DNA of 64,000 nt from Vicingus serpentipes (GCF_007993035.1 NZ_VOOS01000002.1:186001-250000), one strand, 5' to 3'; positions 1 through 10,053 are shown, counted from the stretch's first letter. The notes: a model not told the origin generated them from the letters alone. A program made the numbers and translations.

Positions 1-24
1 TTAATATAGCTTTCGTTTTTCAAA

Positions 25-507
25 TTAGTTTATTTGGTTAATATAATTATTTAGATTTTCGTTTGCAGTTACTCTAATTGTTTTTAATCCAACTTTTTGT
101 CCTGCCAATTCATCTCTTCTACTATCACCTATAAAATATGATTTTTCAATATTAACATTATATTTTGCAATAGCTTTTTCAAGCATTAAAGAATCTGGTT
201 TACGACAAATACATTTTTCTACAAAAGAATGATGAGGACAATAATAGATGTCCAAAAGAGAGATATTCGCATCTTTAAACCATTGTTGCATACAACAGTG
301 TACGTTAATTACATCATTATGGTTATATATACCTTTAGAAATACCTCCCTGATTAGTAATTACAATAAACTCAAAGCCTTTTTCTTTTAATACTTTTAAA
401 GCTTCAAACAAACCTTCTACAGGTTTAAAATCTTCAATCTCAAAAGTATATTCTCCTCGCTCAATGTTAATTACACCATCTCTATCTAAAAAAACTACTT
501 TTCTCAT
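25..507 (-). CDS. HAD-IIIA family phosphatase, GmhB/HisB-N-like
   Basis: A 160-residue HAD hydrolase. Motif I is DRDGV (nucleophile Asp8, acid/base Asp10), motif II is Thr51 in TNQGG, Lys103 precedes the metal-binding GDSRRDE (126-132 region). A Cys90-His92 and Cys99-x-Cys101 set matches the structural zinc loop of the D-glycero-D-manno-heptose 1,7-bisphosphate phosphatase and histidinol-phosphatase branch. In that branch the enzyme removes a phosphate from a sugar phosphate, in GmhB for the LPS core heptose precursor. The substrate here is not decided by the sequence; no heptose genes are nearby. Its ATG overlaps the stop of the upstream rhomboid gene by one base (TAATG), so the two are probably translationally coupled. 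Length is slightly short of E. coli GmhB. Confidence 0.85.
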   Translation of the reverse strand: MRKVVFLDRDGVINIERGEYTFEIEDFKPVEGLFEALKVLKEKGFEFIVITNQGGISKGIYNHNDVINVHCCMQQWFKDANISLLDIYYCPHHSFVEKCICRKPDSLMLEKAIAKYNVNIEKSYFIGDSRRDELAGQKVGLKTIRVTANENLNNYINQIN

Positions 508-1136
508 TAATTAAAGTAAGCTAATAGTTGATTAAAAAAATTAGATAGGACATTAGGAATAAACAATAAAGTAAATAAAAATCCAAAGGCAGCACCACCA
601 ATATGTGCATCATGAGCGACATTAGTACCGCCACGTTTATCCATATACATTTCGTAAGCGATATATAACACACCAAAGACTATAGGAGGTAAACTTATTG
701 GAATGAAAATTATACCTATACCTCCTTGTAAAGGCATAAATGCTATTGCTGAAAATAATATTGCAGAAACAGCACCTGATGCCCCAACTGAATTATACCC
801 ATAATCATCTTTATGTTTAATAATAGAAGGTACAGTTGCTGCTATAACTCCTCCAAAGTAGATAAATAGATATAATAACGAAGCTAAACTTCCTACCGTT
901 TGTTCTAAAAAGGATTCAACTACGCTACCAAAAGAGTATAATACATACATGTTAAAAATTAGATGGAAAATATTTCCTTTATCATGAACAAATGCATGTG
1001 TTATTATCCTGTGCCATTCTTTACGATGAATAACTTGATAGGGATTGAACAACATTTTAGCATATAACTCACTATTATTGTTAGCCATTAACGACAAACC
1101 AACAGTAACTACAATTATAATTAATGTTACACTCAT
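507..1136 (-). CDS. Rhomboid family intramembrane serine protease
   Basis: 209 residues with about six hydrophobic segments. The catalytic serine is Ser120 in GASGA and the catalytic histidine is His178 in AHIGGAAFG. The HAFVHD...FHLIFNMY segment (about 47-64) supplies the conserved His/Asn of the oxyanion site. Rhomboids cleave transmembrane proteins within the membrane; the substrate here is unknown. The start ATG overlaps the parC stop by one base, and its stop overlaps the next ATG in the same way, so it sits in the middle of a coupled parC-rhomboid-HAD unit. The N-terminus has only a short leader before the first membrane helix, as in the minimal six-helix class. Confidence 0.92.
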   Translation of the reverse strand: MSVTLIIIVVTVGLSLMANNNSELYAKMLFNPYQVIHRKEWHRIITHAFVHDKGNIFHLIFNMYVLYSFGSVVESFLEQTVGSLASLLYLFIYFGGVIAATVPSIIKHKDDYGYNSVGASGAVSAILFSAIAFMPLQGGIGIIFIPISLPPIVFGVLYIAYEMYMDKRGGTNVAHDAHIGGAAFGFLFTLLFIPNVLSNFFNQLLAYFN

Positions 1137-3916
1137 TAAAATAGCTTCATTTGAACATCATCATCGTCTACATCCTTAATTGGTTTAGATTTTGTTTTTT
1201 GTTTTGGAGATAAATCTATTTTCTTGTCGTCCTCTTTAGGTGATATTTCTTTTATTTCAATAACTTCTTCATCTTCTTCAGTTTCTTCATCCTCATTTTG
1301 AACTATTTCTTCAACTTCTTCTATAGATTCAGCTGTAGCTTCTTCAATTTCAGACTCATCCTCTTCAACTTCTTCGTTTTTTAAAGGTTCTTCGTAAGGT
1401 AAGGGTTCTAATAAATCAATATTTTTAACCTTGTTTGTAGTTAATCTATTTCCTATAGCTTTTAAACCTTTTATAGCAATAAACTCTTCTAAATTAATTG
1501 TATCTGGATCTTTTTCAACCCCCTTAACTTTAGAATAATTAATTTGTATTTGAGGAAGCCAATCAGTAGAAACTACCTCTAGGTATGAATCCTCATGCTC
1601 AGAAATAAATGATGTCTTCTTGTCTGTAGGTTCAATTAAAAATCGTTTAACATTATATTGCTGTTTCTCTCCATCAAAATAAATAGCTGAAACAGGTTTT
1701 TCTGGATTCCATTTCTCCAACACAATCATATCCTCTTCGAATTTGGTAAACAAATCGAATCCGGTTAACTGATAATCACCACTTTGCATTATGGTTAATA
1801 TCTTGTCTTCTGCTTTAAAATCACCTAAAAATTCACCTCTTCCATCAGAATTTAATCGCTGAACAGTATCGTCAAACCATATTTTACGTGCTGAAAGTGT
1901 TGAAACTCCTTTTTCTTTAAGTTCAATTTTAGCAATTCCATATTTTGTAACCCTATTCCCTCCTGCTGCTCTACCTTTTATTGCTAATTCAGAGAAATCA
2001 ATTTCAAATTTCAGTTTACGAACATTTGCTTTTGGTTTTAATTTAACTAATACTGTTTCAGCCTCTCCGTTAGGATTAGCTGAAAACCATAGTACCTTTG
2101 AATTAGGAGTCCCTTTTGTTAGTGGATATTCTTTATCTCGAGTTATAGAGGTCACAGCAAAACGTTTCATCATAGAATCGCCCGCTTTTCCATCTTGATA
2201 AATTAGGTTATAAATTGTTCGTTTATCACCTTTTTTCCATACTCCAATATGGATAATACCTTTCCCAAAAAATGCTTTTTGAGAAATTCTAGATACAATC
2301 ATATTTCCATCTTCACGAATCACAATAATATCATCAATGTCAGAACAATCGCAAACTAAATCTCCCTCTCCACGCTTTAAATTAAAGCCTGCAAAACCTT
2401 CTTCTTTATTAACGTAAAGCTTCACATTACTTACAGCAACTTTCGCTGCATCAATATTTTCAAAAGAACGAATTTCAGTTTTGCGCTCACGCCCTTCGCC
2501 ATATTTACGTTTTATTTCTTTAAAATAATTAATTGCGAAATCAACCAAGTGCTCCAAGTCATATTTAACTTGTTTTATCTCATCTTCAAGACTCAATAAC
2601 TTATCCTCAGCTTTATCAGAATCATGTTTTGTGATTCTACGCATTTTAATTTCAAGCAAACGTTTCACATCATCATCTGAAACCTCTTTTAATAAATGTT
2701 TGATGTAAGGTTTTAGTAATTCGTGAGTTAATTCTATTGCTTCTTCATAGCCTAAACCATGAAGTTTTACATATATTTTATTCTCAATAAAAATCTTTTC
2801 AAGTGAAGAAAAATGCCATTGTTCATGAAGTTCAGCTAGTTTTATCTCAAGTTCTAACTTTAACAAGTCTACAGTTTGATGTGTTGAAAGTCTCAACATT
2901 TCATTTACGCCAATAAACTTAGGCTTATCATCTTCAATTACACCAGAGTTTGGCGATATCGATACTTCACAATCTGTAAACGCATATAATGCATCTATCA
3001 TTTTATCTGGTGATTCTCCAGGTTGAAGGTGAATTAATATCTCTACTTCATCAGAAGTATTGTCTTCAACTTTTTTAAGCTTTATTTTTCCTTTGCTATT
3101 TGCTTTTAAAATAGAATCAATCAACTTATCTGTTGTTGATCCAAAAGGCAATTCTGTTACTTTTAATGTTTTCTTGTCTTCTTGAACTATTCTAGCTCTA
3201 ACCTTTACTCTTCCACCTCTTAACCCGTCGTTGTAAGCTGAAAAATCAGCCATACCTCCTGTTATAAAGTCGGGATATATATTTACTTTTTTACCTTTAA
3301 GAATCGCTATAGAACCATCAATTAACTCATTAAAATTATGTGGTAATATTTTACAAGCCAATCCTACTGCAATACCTTCAACACCTTGAGCTAATAAAAG
3401 TGGAAATTTAACTGGCAACGTTTCTGGCTCTTTATTTCTTCCATCATAAGATGATAACCAAGTAGTTGTTTTAGGGTTAAAAACTACCTCTAAACCAAAT
3501 TTAGTTAATCTAGCTTCAATATATCTAGGCGCCGCTGCTCTATCACCTGTGAATATATTACCCCAGTTACCTTGACAATCTATTAATAAATCTTTTTGAC
3601 CTAATTGAACCAAAGCATCACCAATAGAAGCATCTCCATGTGGGTGATACTTCATTGTATTACCAATGATGTTCGCCACTTTATTATAACGACCATCATC
3701 CATTTCTTTCATAGAATGTAAAATTCTACGTTGTACTGGTTTTAAACCATCATGTAAATGTGGAACAGCACGTTCTAAAATTACATACGAAGCATAATCT
3801 AAAAACCACTCTTGGTACATGCCCGAAACTTGAATTACGTTCTCAAGCTGCTCCCCTTCTATTGGTTGCTCAAATTCTTCGTCTCTTTCTATATTATCTT
3901 CTTCGTTTTCAGCCAT
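1136..3916 (-). CDS. parC: DNA topoisomerase IV subunit A
   Basis: 926-residue type IIA topoisomerase A subunit. The catalytic tyrosine is Tyr132 in AAAPRYIEARLT, the motif form of the Bacteroidota ParC rather than GyrA branch. The winged-helix region carries the QRRILHSM and HPHGDASIGDAL segments (about 60-102), which form the quinolone-resistance region. A coiled-coil tower follows at about 420-480, then a degenerate beta-pinwheel region. The last 80 residues are strongly acidic (runs of Glu/Asp) and end in VQMKLF, a low-complexity tail that is variable between relatives. It works with ParE, 17 bases upstream, to decatenate daughter chromosomes. The start at MAENEEDN is supported by the short gap after parE. 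Confidence 0.95.
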   Translation of the reverse strand: MAENEEDNIERDEEFEQPIEGEQLENVIQVSGMYQEWFLDYASYVILERAVPHLHDGLKPVQRRILHSMKEMDDGRYNKVANIIGNTMKYHPHGDASIGDALVQLGQKDLLIDCQGNWGNIFTGDRAAAPRYIEARLTKFGLEVVFNPKTTTWLSSYDGRNKEPETLPVKFPLLLAQGVEGIAVGLACKILPHNFNELIDGSIAILKGKKVNIYPDFITGGMADFSAYNDGLRGGRVKVRARIVQEDKKTLKVTELPFGSTTDKLIDSILKANSKGKIKLKKVEDNTSDEVEILIHLQPGESPDKMIDALYAFTDCEVSISPNSGVIEDDKPKFIGVNEMLRLSTHQTVDLLKLELEIKLAELHEQWHFSSLEKIFIENKIYVKLHGLGYEEAIELTHELLKPYIKHLLKEVSDDDVKRLLEIKMRRITKHDSDKAEDKLLSLEDEIKQVKYDLEHLVDFAINYFKEIKRKYGEGRERKTEIRSFENIDAAKVAVSNVKLYVNKEEGFAGFNLKRGEGDLVCDCSDIDDIIVIREDGNMIVSRISQKAFFGKGIIHIGVWKKGDKRTIYNLIYQDGKAGDSMMKRFAVTSITRDKEYPLTKGTPNSKVLWFSANPNGEAETVLVKLKPKANVRKLKFEIDFSELAIKGRAAGGNRVTKYGIAKIELKEKGVSTLSARKIWFDDTVQRLNSDGRGEFLGDFKAEDKILTIMQSGDYQLTGFDLFTKFEEDMIVLEKWNPEKPVSAIYFDGEKQQYNVKRFLIEPTDKKTSFISEHEDSYLEVVSTDWLPQIQINYSKVKGVEKDPDTINLEEFIAIKGLKAIGNRLTTNKVKNIDLLEPLPYEEPLKNEEVEEDESEIEEATAESIEEVEEIVQNEDEETEEDEEVIEIKEISPKEDDKKIDLSPKQKTKSKPIKDVDDDDVQMKLF

Positions 3917-3933
3917 TTTAGCTAATAGTTATT

Positions 3934-5790
3934 TTAAATTGATTCCTCAACTAAATCTTTTTCTACTTTTAAATTTTCGATAATAAACTCTTGTCTGTCA
4001 GGAGTATTTTTACCCATGTAAAACTCTAATAGTTTTGGAATTGGCGTATCTTGTCCAATTAAAACTGGGCTTAAACGAATATCCTCTCCAATAAAATATT
4101 TAAACTCATTAGGAGAAATTTCACCAAGACCTTTAAATCGAGTTATCTCAGGCTTTCCTTTTAAGCTTTCAATTGCTTCTTTCTTTTCAGTATCTGAGTA
4201 ACAATAAAATGTTTGTTGCTTATCTCTCACTCTAAATAAAGGTGTTTCTAAAACAAACAAATGCCCGTTTTTAATTACATCTGGAAAAAACTGCAAAAAG
4301 AATGTAATAAGCAACAATCGAATATGCATACCATCCACATCGGCATCAGTAGCAATTACGATATTATTGTAACGTAAATCCTCTATGCTTTCTTCTATAT
4401 TTAAAGCTGCTTGCAATAAATTAAATTCTTCGTTTTCATAAACAATTTTCTTTGTTAAGCCATAAGAGTTTAATGGCTTACCCTTTAAACTAAAAACTGC
4501 TTGTGTATTTACGTTTCTTGATTTTGTTATAGAACCCGAAGCTGAATCTCCCTCTGTTATAAATAAAGTAGTTGCAGGTTTATTATCATTGTCTTTATCA
4601 TCGTTTAAATGAACTCTACAATCACGCAACTTTTTATTGTGCAACGAAACCTCTTTAGCTCTTTTTTTTGCTAGTTTTTTAATTCCAGCCATATCCTTAC
4701 GTTCACGCTCAGATTGCATTATTCTACGCTGCAATGCATCAGCCGTATCAGGATTTTTATGTAAAAAGTTATCTAATTCTCTCTTTAAGAAATCAGTAAT
4801 AAAAGCTCGCATTGATGGTCCATCAGGTCCAACCTCTGTAGAACCTAATTTTGTTTTTGTTTGCGATTCAAAAACGGGTTCCATTACTTTTACACTTATT
4901 CCACCAACTATACCTGAACGAACATCACTAGCCTCATAATCTTTACCAAAAAACTCTCTGATTGTCTTTACGTAAGCTGCTCTAAATTCACCTTGGTGCG
5001 TTCCTCCTTGTGGAGTAAACTGCCCATTTACAAATGAATGATACTCTTCTCCGTATGATTGGGTATGTGTAATAGCAACCTCAATATCTTCTCCTTTTAA
5101 ATGAATTATAGGATATACAGGTTCGTTGGATAAGTTTTGTTTTATTAAATCTTTTAACCCTTCTTCAGAAAAAATCTTCTCTCCATTAAAGTTTATGGTT
5201 AATCCTGTATTTAGAAAAGCATAATTCCAAAGTAACTTTTCTATGTATTGACTTCTAAATTGATAATTTTTAAAAATCTCTTCATCTGGTAAAAAAGTCA
5301 CTTTCGTTCCTTTTCTTGAAGTGGTTTCTTCTATATCATGCTCTGTAACTAAATTTCCTCTTTCAAATTCTGCTTTTTTAGTTTTACCATCTCTTATGGC
5401 TTCTACTTTAAAGTATGATGATAATGCGTTTACCGCCTTTGTACCAACTCCATTTAACCCTACAGACTTCTTAAAAGCTTTAGAATCATACTTCCCCCCC
5501 GTATTCATTTTACTTACGGCGTCAATCATTTTACCTAAAGGAATACCTCTACCATAATCTCTAACTCGTACTTGCTTATCTTTTATAGAAATATCAATGG
5601 TTTTTCCATGCCCCATCACAAACTCATCGATACAGTTATCGACAACTTCTTTCAACATGATATAAATACCATCATCATACGCTCCACCATCTCCTAACTT
5701 TCCAATATACATACCTGGTCTAAGCCTAATATGCTCTTTCCAATCTAACGAACGTATATTATCCTCGGTGTAATTTGGTTCTTCAGTCAT
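3934..5790 (-). CDS. parE: DNA topoisomerase IV subunit B
   Basis: 618-residue ATPase subunit of topoisomerase IV. The GHKL ATP site shows Glu48 and Asn52 in [18 protein letters not shown] (78-84) and [10 protein letters not shown] (111-120). The transducer follows, then the TOPRIM domain with [12 protein letters not shown] and the metal-binding [13 protein letters not shown]. At 618 residues it is the short ParE form without the GyrB insert. It is the first gene of the parE-parC-rhomboid-HAD unit. A tandem arrangement with parC and the AAAPRY form of the partner support topo IV over gyrase. Confidence 0.95.
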   Translation of the reverse strand: MTEEPNYTEDNIRSLDWKEHIRLRPGMYIGKLGDGGAYDDGIYIMLKEVVDNCIDEFVMGHGKTIDISIKDKQVRVRDYGRGIPLGKMIDAVSKMNTGGKYDSKAFKKSVGLNGVGTKAVNALSSYFKVEAIRDGKTKKAEFERGNLVTEHDIEETTSRKGTKVTFLPDEEIFKNYQFRSQYIEKLLWNYAFLNTGLTINFNGEKIFSEEGLKDLIKQNLSNEPVYPIIHLKGEDIEVAITHTQSYGEEYHSFVNGQFTPQGGTHQGEFRAAYVKTIREFFGKDYEASDVRSGIVGGISVKVMEPVFESQTKTKLGSTEVGPDGPSMRAFITDFLKRELDNFLHKNPDTADALQRRIMQSERERKDMAGIKKLAKKRAKEVSLHNKKLRDCRVHLNDDKDNDNKPATTLFITEGDSASGSITKSRNVNTQAVFSLKGKPLNSYGLTKKIVYENEEFNLLQAALNIEESIEDLRYNNIVIATDADVDGMHIRLLLITFFLQFFPDVIKNGHLFVLETPLFRVRDKQQTFYCYSDTEKKEAIESLKGKPEITRFKGLGEISPNEFKYFIGEDIRLSPVLIGQDTPIPKLLEFYMGKNTPDRQEFIIENLKVEKDLVEESI

Positions 5791-5892
5791 ATTTTATCCA
5801 AAGTGATATTAATTTTCAACCCTTAAAATTATTAATATTTAGCTAGGTTTTTTCGCTTTAAACGAAAGGTTTTCAAGGAGTTTATCAACATT

Positions 5893-6687
5893 TTAATTCA
5901 CTTTTTCTATCTTATTTACTCTATCTTTTAATTCTTTTAATTCTATACCTACACTTCTCATTAAATTTAAAATACTTACAGGATTTAATTCATCCTCTTC
6001 ATATTGTCCAATACATAAATTCAATTTGAATTCCCAAATCTCCAAAACCTCTGAAAGATGTACTTGATAAGGTTTATACAACTTATTATCAGAAGATAGA
6101 ACCAAATATCCTTCATCTAATTTGTTAGTATAAACTCGCTTATAAACTAATCCATCATCTTTTGTTAAAATAATATAACAACAATTATTTCTAACCATTT
6201 TAGGATGTTCTACATATTCTCCTATAACTACATCTCCATCTTTTACCCAAGGATGCATTGAATCGCCTTTTATTGGAAAGGCTCTATGTTTTCCTGTTGG
6301 TAAAAAATTTAAACTCATAATCGGCATATTAGCAACATATTCAGAGTCTGAATAACCTGTTAAATAACCTGCTGATGCCTCTTGAGTAACAACCTCTATT
6401 ACATTATCACCATGTTCATCTACTCGAATAGGAAACAATACACGGTGGTTACCAATATCAATAAATGAATCATCGTCAGAAAGTGTTAAATCATTTTTAA
6501 CCAATGCGTCTATTGGAATTTTATAATAATCTGAAAATAAAATTAGCATTGCTATTGGTGGCTCTGAACGACCTTCTTCATAAGAACCTATTCTTGCTTT
6601 TGAAACATCTAACTCTTTAGATAATTGCTCTTGAGTTAAGTTTTTTATTGATCGTAAGTGACGTAAATTATTCGCTATACTTTTCAT
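5893..6687 (-). CDS. XRE-family repressor with LexA/CI-type S24 autoprotease domain
   Basis: 264 residues. An N-terminal helix-turn-helix (about 6-60; LTQEQLSKELDVSKARIGSYEEG) precedes a linker and an S24 peptidase domain. The likely self-cleavage bond is Ala106-Gly107 in QEASAGYL. The catalytic pair is Ser143 (KGDSMHP) and Lys183 (GLVYKRVY), 40 residues apart, close to LexA spacing. Such repressors cleave themselves when RecA filaments form on damaged DNA, which frees their promoters. It is divergent from the SplB-like/umuDC run. A consensus promoter for this gene overlaps a small palindrome in the shared intergenic region, which suggests that it represses itself and perhaps the umuDC side. 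A C-terminal tail (about 225-264) is unrelated to LexA and may be coiled coil. Confidence 0.9.
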   Translation of the reverse strand: MKSIANNLRHLRSIKNLTQEQLSKELDVSKARIGSYEEGRSEPPIAMLILFSDYYKIPIDALVKNDLTLSDDDSFIDIGNHRVLFPIRVDEHGDNVIEVVTQEASAGYLTGYSDSEYVANMPIMSLNFLPTGKHRAFPIKGDSMHPWVKDGDVVIGEYVEHPKMVRNNCCYIILTKDDGLVYKRVYTNKLDEGYLVLSSDNKLYKPYQVHLSEVLEIWEFKLNLCIGQYEEDELNPVSILNLMRSVGIELKELKDRVNKIEKVN

Positions 6688-6715
6688 ACCTATTATTAAT
6701 TAAAATTTCAACAAA

Positions 6716-6737
6716 CTAACATTTGTAGTTAGCAAAT
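6716..6737. promoter_or_regulatory. Candidate operator for the LexA/CI-like repressor
   Basis: Two interleaved inverted repeats lie in the 91-base gap between the repressor and the SplB-like gene. CTAAC-N7-GTTAG spans 6716-6732 and ATTTG-N7-CAAAT spans 6721-6737. The CAAAT arm is part of the repressor's -7 promoter element (6733-6740), so protein bound here would block repressor transcription. Operator function is inferred from position and symmetry only. Confidence 0.4.
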
Positions 6738-6762
6738 CTAAATATAATAGTTAATATTACAA
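6733..6762 (-). promoter_or_regulatory. Bacteroidota-type promoter of the repressor gene
   Basis: Read on the minus strand, TTG (6762-6760) is followed after 19 bases by TAGATTTG (6740-6733), which fits the TTG / TAnnTTTG consensus of this phylum in sequence and spacing. The repressor ATG lies 45 bases further on. Confidence 0.6.
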
Positions 6763-6778
6763 AATATATTTTAAACTC

Positions 6779-7816
6779 ATGAAAGGTCGCGGAAGTCAGA
6801 TAAAAGTAAACAACCGATATTTTAAGCAACAATATGTTAACGAACATATTGAGGGAATAGACGTTCCTTTTTTAGAAGAAACCAAGACAGAATACATTAA
6901 AGAAAATCCTAAAAAAATTGTAAATAAAGTTTATAGTCCAAATGTTCCTTTTCAATACTCAATGAATCCCTATCAAGGATGTGAACATGGTTGTATATAT
7001 TGCTACGCAAGAGAAAGCCACCAATACTGGGGTTATGGAGCAGGTATAGATTTTGAACGAAAGATTATATACAAACCAGACGCTCCTAAATTATTAGCAA
7101 ATCAATTTAACAATAAGAATTGGGTAGTTAGCCCAATTATGCTTTCTGGAAATACAGATTGCTACCAACCTATTGAAAGAAAACTACAAATAACAAGAGA
7201 ACTTTTAAAGGTTTGCTTAAAATACAAACACCCTATAAGTATTTTAACTAAAAAAGCACTCATACAAAGAGATATTGATATTTTGGTAGAATTAGCAAAA
7301 CTTAATTTAGTTCATGTTGCATTAAGCATCACTTCTCTTGACAATAAACTAAGAAGTGTTTTAGAACCAAGAACAGCAACAGTTGAGAAAAAACTAGAAA
7401 CACTTGAATTATTAGCTGCAAACAATATTCCGACAGGCGTTATGGTTGCTCCTATAATACCAGGGCTTAATAGTCATGAGATACCAACTATTGTTGAAAA
7501 AGTAGCTAAACTAGGCGCTATATCTATTGGGCACACTACAGTTCGCTTAAATGGCGAAATTGCTGAAATTTTTGAAGACTGGATACAAAAAACATTTCCA
7601 AACAAAGCAAGCAAAGTGTTAAACCAAATAAAAGAAATTAATGGAGGGAATTTATATAGTAAAGGAAAAAACAGACTAAAACTGCATGGCGAAACAGCTA
7701 TTATGATTAAAAACATGTTTAAAATAGCCGTAAACAAACATTTAAAAGAAAGCTCTTTTCCAGAGTATGATTTAACTCTTTTTAGTAGACCTAATGACCA
7801 GTTAAAGCTTTTTTAA
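6779..7816 (+). CDS. Radical SAM protein of the SplB-like / PA0069 family
   Basis: 345 residues with the radical-SAM cluster motif CxxxCxxC in GCEHGCIYCYA (about 68-77) and a following SAM-binding core (SGNTDCYQP, about 124-132). It resembles the spore-photoproduct-lyase-like family found in non-sporulating bacteria, whose reaction is not established. It is the first gene after the divergent repressor and lies two bases before umuD, so it is probably co-regulated with DNA-damage tolerance genes. A DNA-lesion repair role is plausible but inferred from neighbours. The ATG at 6779 follows the intergenic control region directly. Confidence 0.88.
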   Translation: MKGRGSQIKVNNRYFKQQYVNEHIEGIDVPFLEETKTEYIKENPKKIVNKVYSPNVPFQYSMNPYQGCEHGCIYCYARESHQYWGYGAGIDFERKIIYKPDAPKLLANQFNNKNWVVSPIMLSGNTDCYQPIERKLQITRELLKVCLKYKHPISILTKKALIQRDIDILVELAKLNLVHVALSITSLDNKLRSVLEPRTATVEKKLETLELLAANNIPTGVMVAPIIPGLNSHEIPTIVEKVAKLGAISIGHTTVRLNGEIAEIFEDWIQKTFPNKASKVLNQIKEINGGNLYSKGKNRLKLHGETAIMIKNMFKIAVNKHLKESSFPEYDLTLFSRPNDQLKLF

Positions 7817-7818
7817 AT

Positions 7819-8256
7819 ATGGAAAATTTAATGATTAATCATATTTACAAAAATTCAACTTCATCTAAAAGCATTAAAATTCCCTATATAGATGATGGTA
7901 TTAGTGCTGGTTTTCCTTCTCCAGCTCAAGACTTCATGGATATTTCTATTGACTTAAATAAGGAACTTATTAAAAATCAACCAGCTACATTTTTTGGTCG
8001 TGTTAAAGGTGTTTCTATGATAGATGCAGGAATTAATGATGGAGACTTATTAGTAATTGATAAAAGTTTAAGCCCTAAAAGTGGCTGTATAGCAGTTTGT
8101 TATATTGATGGCGAGTTTACTGTCAAAAAAATAAAATTAGAAAAAGATTGTTGCTGGCTTATTCCCGCAAATAAAATGTATAAACCCCAAAAAATTGATA
8201 CCGATAACGATTTCACGATTTGGGGAATTGTTACCTACATAATTAAATCTGTATAA
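7819..8256 (+). CDS. umuD: UmuD-like translesion synthesis autoprotease subunit
   Basis: 145 residues, one S24 peptidase domain without a DNA-binding domain. The cleavage bond is Ala30-Gly31 in ISAGFPSPA. The catalytic dyad is Ser66 (GVSMIDAG) and Lys103 (FTVKKIK), 37 residues apart as in E. coli UmuD (60/97). RecA-stimulated cleavage would give UmuD', the partner that activates the UmuC polymerase. The stop codon overlaps the umuC ATG by one base (TAATG). Two bases separate it from the SplB-like gene. Confidence 0.93.
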   Translation: MENLMINHIYKNSTSSKSIKIPYIDDGISAGFPSPAQDFMDISIDLNKELIKNQPATFFGRVKGVSMIDAGINDGDLLVIDKSLSPKSGCIAVCYIDGEFTVKKIKLEKDCCWLIPANKMYKPQKIDTDNDFTIWGIVTYIIKSV

Positions 8257-9509
8257 TGTATGCTTTAGTGGATTGTAATAACTTCTACGCTTCATGCGAG
8301 CGTGTATTTAATCCAAGTTTAAAAAACAAACCCATTGTTGTACTATCAAATAATGATGGATGTGTAATAGCCAGGAGCAACGAAGCTAAAAAACTTGGTA
8401 TCCCAATGGGAGCTCTTGCTTTTGAATTTGAACATTTTTTTAAAAAAAACAATATCCATGTTTTCTCATCAAATTATGCCCTTTATGGAGATATGAGCTC
8501 AAGAGTAATGAATATTCTTACCTCATTCTCTCCTGAAATAGAAATATATAGTATTGATGAAGCATTTTTAAAATTTGAAGGATGTAACTATATTGATTTT
8601 GATAGTTATGGAAAAAAAATTCATGAGACCGTTTCAATGTCCACAGGTATACCTGTAAGTATTGGTTTTGCAAAAACGAAAGCTCTTGCTAAGGTTGCTA
8701 ACAAAATAGCTAAAAAATTTAATCAAAAAACTAACAATGTATATTTAATTGACAATGAGCTTAAACGAATAAAAGCGTTAAAATGGCTTCCCATCGAAGA
8801 TGTTTGGGGAATAGGAAGTCAGTTATCAAAAAAACTCAAATACAAAGGTGTTAATAATGCTTTTGATTTTACTCAATTAAGCGATACTTGGGTTAAAAAA
8901 AATCTATCAATAGTAGAATTAAAATTAAAAAAAGATTTAGAAGGTATACCAACCCTTGAGATAGAAGTTGTCGCAGACAAAAAATCAATAGCAACTACTC
9001 GATCTTTTGAAAAAGATTACACAAACTATAATGATATAAAAGAACGTATCTCAACTTTTGCTGTATCCTGTGCTGAAAAGCTACGAAAACAAAAATCAAA
9101 CTGTAACGCTTTAATTATCTTTTTAAGAACAAATAGCAATAAAAACTTACCTCAATACAATAAAAATATAGTAATTCAACTTCCATTCCCTACAAACTCA
9201 AGTATCGAAATTTCAAAACTAGCTATTAAAGGATTAAAACATATTTATAGAGATAACTATCACTATAAAAAAGCTGGAGTAATAGCAACAAAAATAACCC
9301 CTCAACATGAAAAGCAGCTTATGATTTTTCAAAATTCAAATCCAAAACACGAAAAATTAATGCTTATTATTGACAAATTAAACAATGATTTTGGCCAACA
9401 AAAAATAAAAATAGCTAGTCAAGGCTTAGGACGAACATGGAAAATGAAACAAGAACACTTGTCGCCTAGATACACCACTAAGTTGAGTGAAATAATAACC
9501 ATTAAATAA
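8256..9509 (+). CDS. umuC: Y-family DNA polymerase V catalytic subunit
   Basis: 417 residues. It begins with the Y-family palm motif [18 protein letters not shown], with metal ligand Asp6; the second acidic pair is Asp101-Glu102 in YSIDEAFL. The helix-hairpin-helix region ([11 protein letters not shown]) and a little-finger domain follow. It ends like UmuC rather than DinB, with no obvious clamp-binding pentapeptide near the tail by eye. It copies damaged templates with low fidelity as a UmuD'2C complex. It is coupled to umuD upstream and to the ECF sigma gene downstream by one-base overlaps. Confidence 0.95.
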   Translation: MYALVDCNNFYASCERVFNPSLKNKPIVVLSNNDGCVIARSNEAKKLGIPMGALAFEFEHFFKKNNIHVFSSNYALYGDMSSRVMNILTSFSPEIEIYSIDEAFLKFEGCNYIDFDSYGKKIHETVSMSTGIPVSIGFAKTKALAKVANKIAKKFNQKTNNVYLIDNELKRIKALKWLPIEDVWGIGSQLSKKLKYKGVNNAFDFTQLSDTWVKKNLSIVELKLKKDLEGIPTLEIEVVADKKSIATTRSFEKDYTNYNDIKERISTFAVSCAEKLRKQKSNCNALIIFLRTNSNKNLPQYNKNIVIQLPFPTNSSIEISKLAIKGLKHIYRDNYHYKKAGVIATKITPQHEKQLMIFQNSNPKHEKLMLIIDKLNNDFGQQKIKIASQGLGRTWKMKQEHLSPRYTTKLSEIITIK

Positions 9510-10039
9510 TGCTTAATCTATCCATAGAAGAAATATACGACGAGCATAATGGATTAGTTTATAACTTATGTCTTAACTATTTACAAAACATTGAGGATGC
9601 CGAAGAAGTAACTCAAGATGTTTTTGTGACTATATTCAAAAAACAAGAAGAATTTAAGAGTAACTCCTCTCTAAAAACATGGATTTACAGAATTACTGTA
9701 AACCATTGTTTAGATTTTTTAAAAGCCAAAAAAAGAAAAAAAAGATTCGGATTTATAATTCCTATTTACGACAATAGCGAAAGTTACTCTTATAGCGATT
9801 TTAACCATCCAGGAATAATACTAGAAAACCGAGAAGCTACAGAAAAGTTACTCAAACTAATAAACGAATTACCTGATAATCAAAAAACAGCTCTAATCTT
9901 AAAAATAATTGATGAGTTATCACAAAAAGAAATTGCTGAAGTTATGGACTTGTCTGTAAAAGCAGTCGAATCTTTATTGTCTAGAGCAAAAAATAATTTA
10001 AAAGAAAAAATTAAACAAAGCGAAGGATACAACAATTAA
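9509..10039 (+). CDS. ECF-type RNA polymerase sigma factor
   Basis: 176 residues. Region 2 lies at about 10-75 (NLCLNYLQNIEDAEEVTQDV; core-binding and -10 recognition) and region 4 at about 110-165, with the helix-turn-helix in LSQKEIAEVMDLSVKAVESL. No region 1.1 or 3 is present, as expected for the extracytoplasmic-function class. Its ATG overlaps the umuC stop by one base, an unusual link between an envelope-stress type regulator and translesion polymerase. The next gene is a small single-pass membrane protein that fits an anti-sigma factor. A candidate target motif (two-block element) begins inside its last codons. Confidence 0.92.
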   Translation: MLNLSIEEIYDEHNGLVYNLCLNYLQNIEDAEEVTQDVFVTIFKKQEEFKSNSSLKTWIYRITVNHCLDFLKAKKRKKRFGFIIPIYDNSESYSYSDFNHPGIILENREATEKLLKLINELPDNQKTALILKIIDELSQKEIAEVMDLSVKAVESLLSRAKNNLKEKIKQSEGYNN

Positions 10040-10050
10040 TATCGTCTAAA
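10021..10050 (+). promoter_or_regulatory. Two-block motif copy 1, candidate ECF sigma promoter
   Basis: CGAAGGATA (10021-10029), 13 AT-rich bases, then CGTCTAAA (10043-10050). The same blocks with the same spacing recur at 12474-12503. CGTC is a common -10 core for ECF sigma factors, and GAAGG would stand 16 bases before it. If a promoter, its start site would fall at or just after the ATG at 10054, which would favour Met8 (10075) of the next gene as start, so the call is tentative. Confidence 0.4.
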
Positions 10051-10053
10051 CCT

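Noticed and set aside
4637-5557. Plus-strand open frames opposite parE
   Set aside because: They lie antisense in a well-conserved gene, lack any recognisable motif and start or end without regulatory sites.
5821-5870. TTTCG-N7-CGAAA inverted repeat between the repressor and parE as a terminator
   Set aside because: The stem is short and is followed by A rather than T on the transcribed strand; it is not a convincing terminator.
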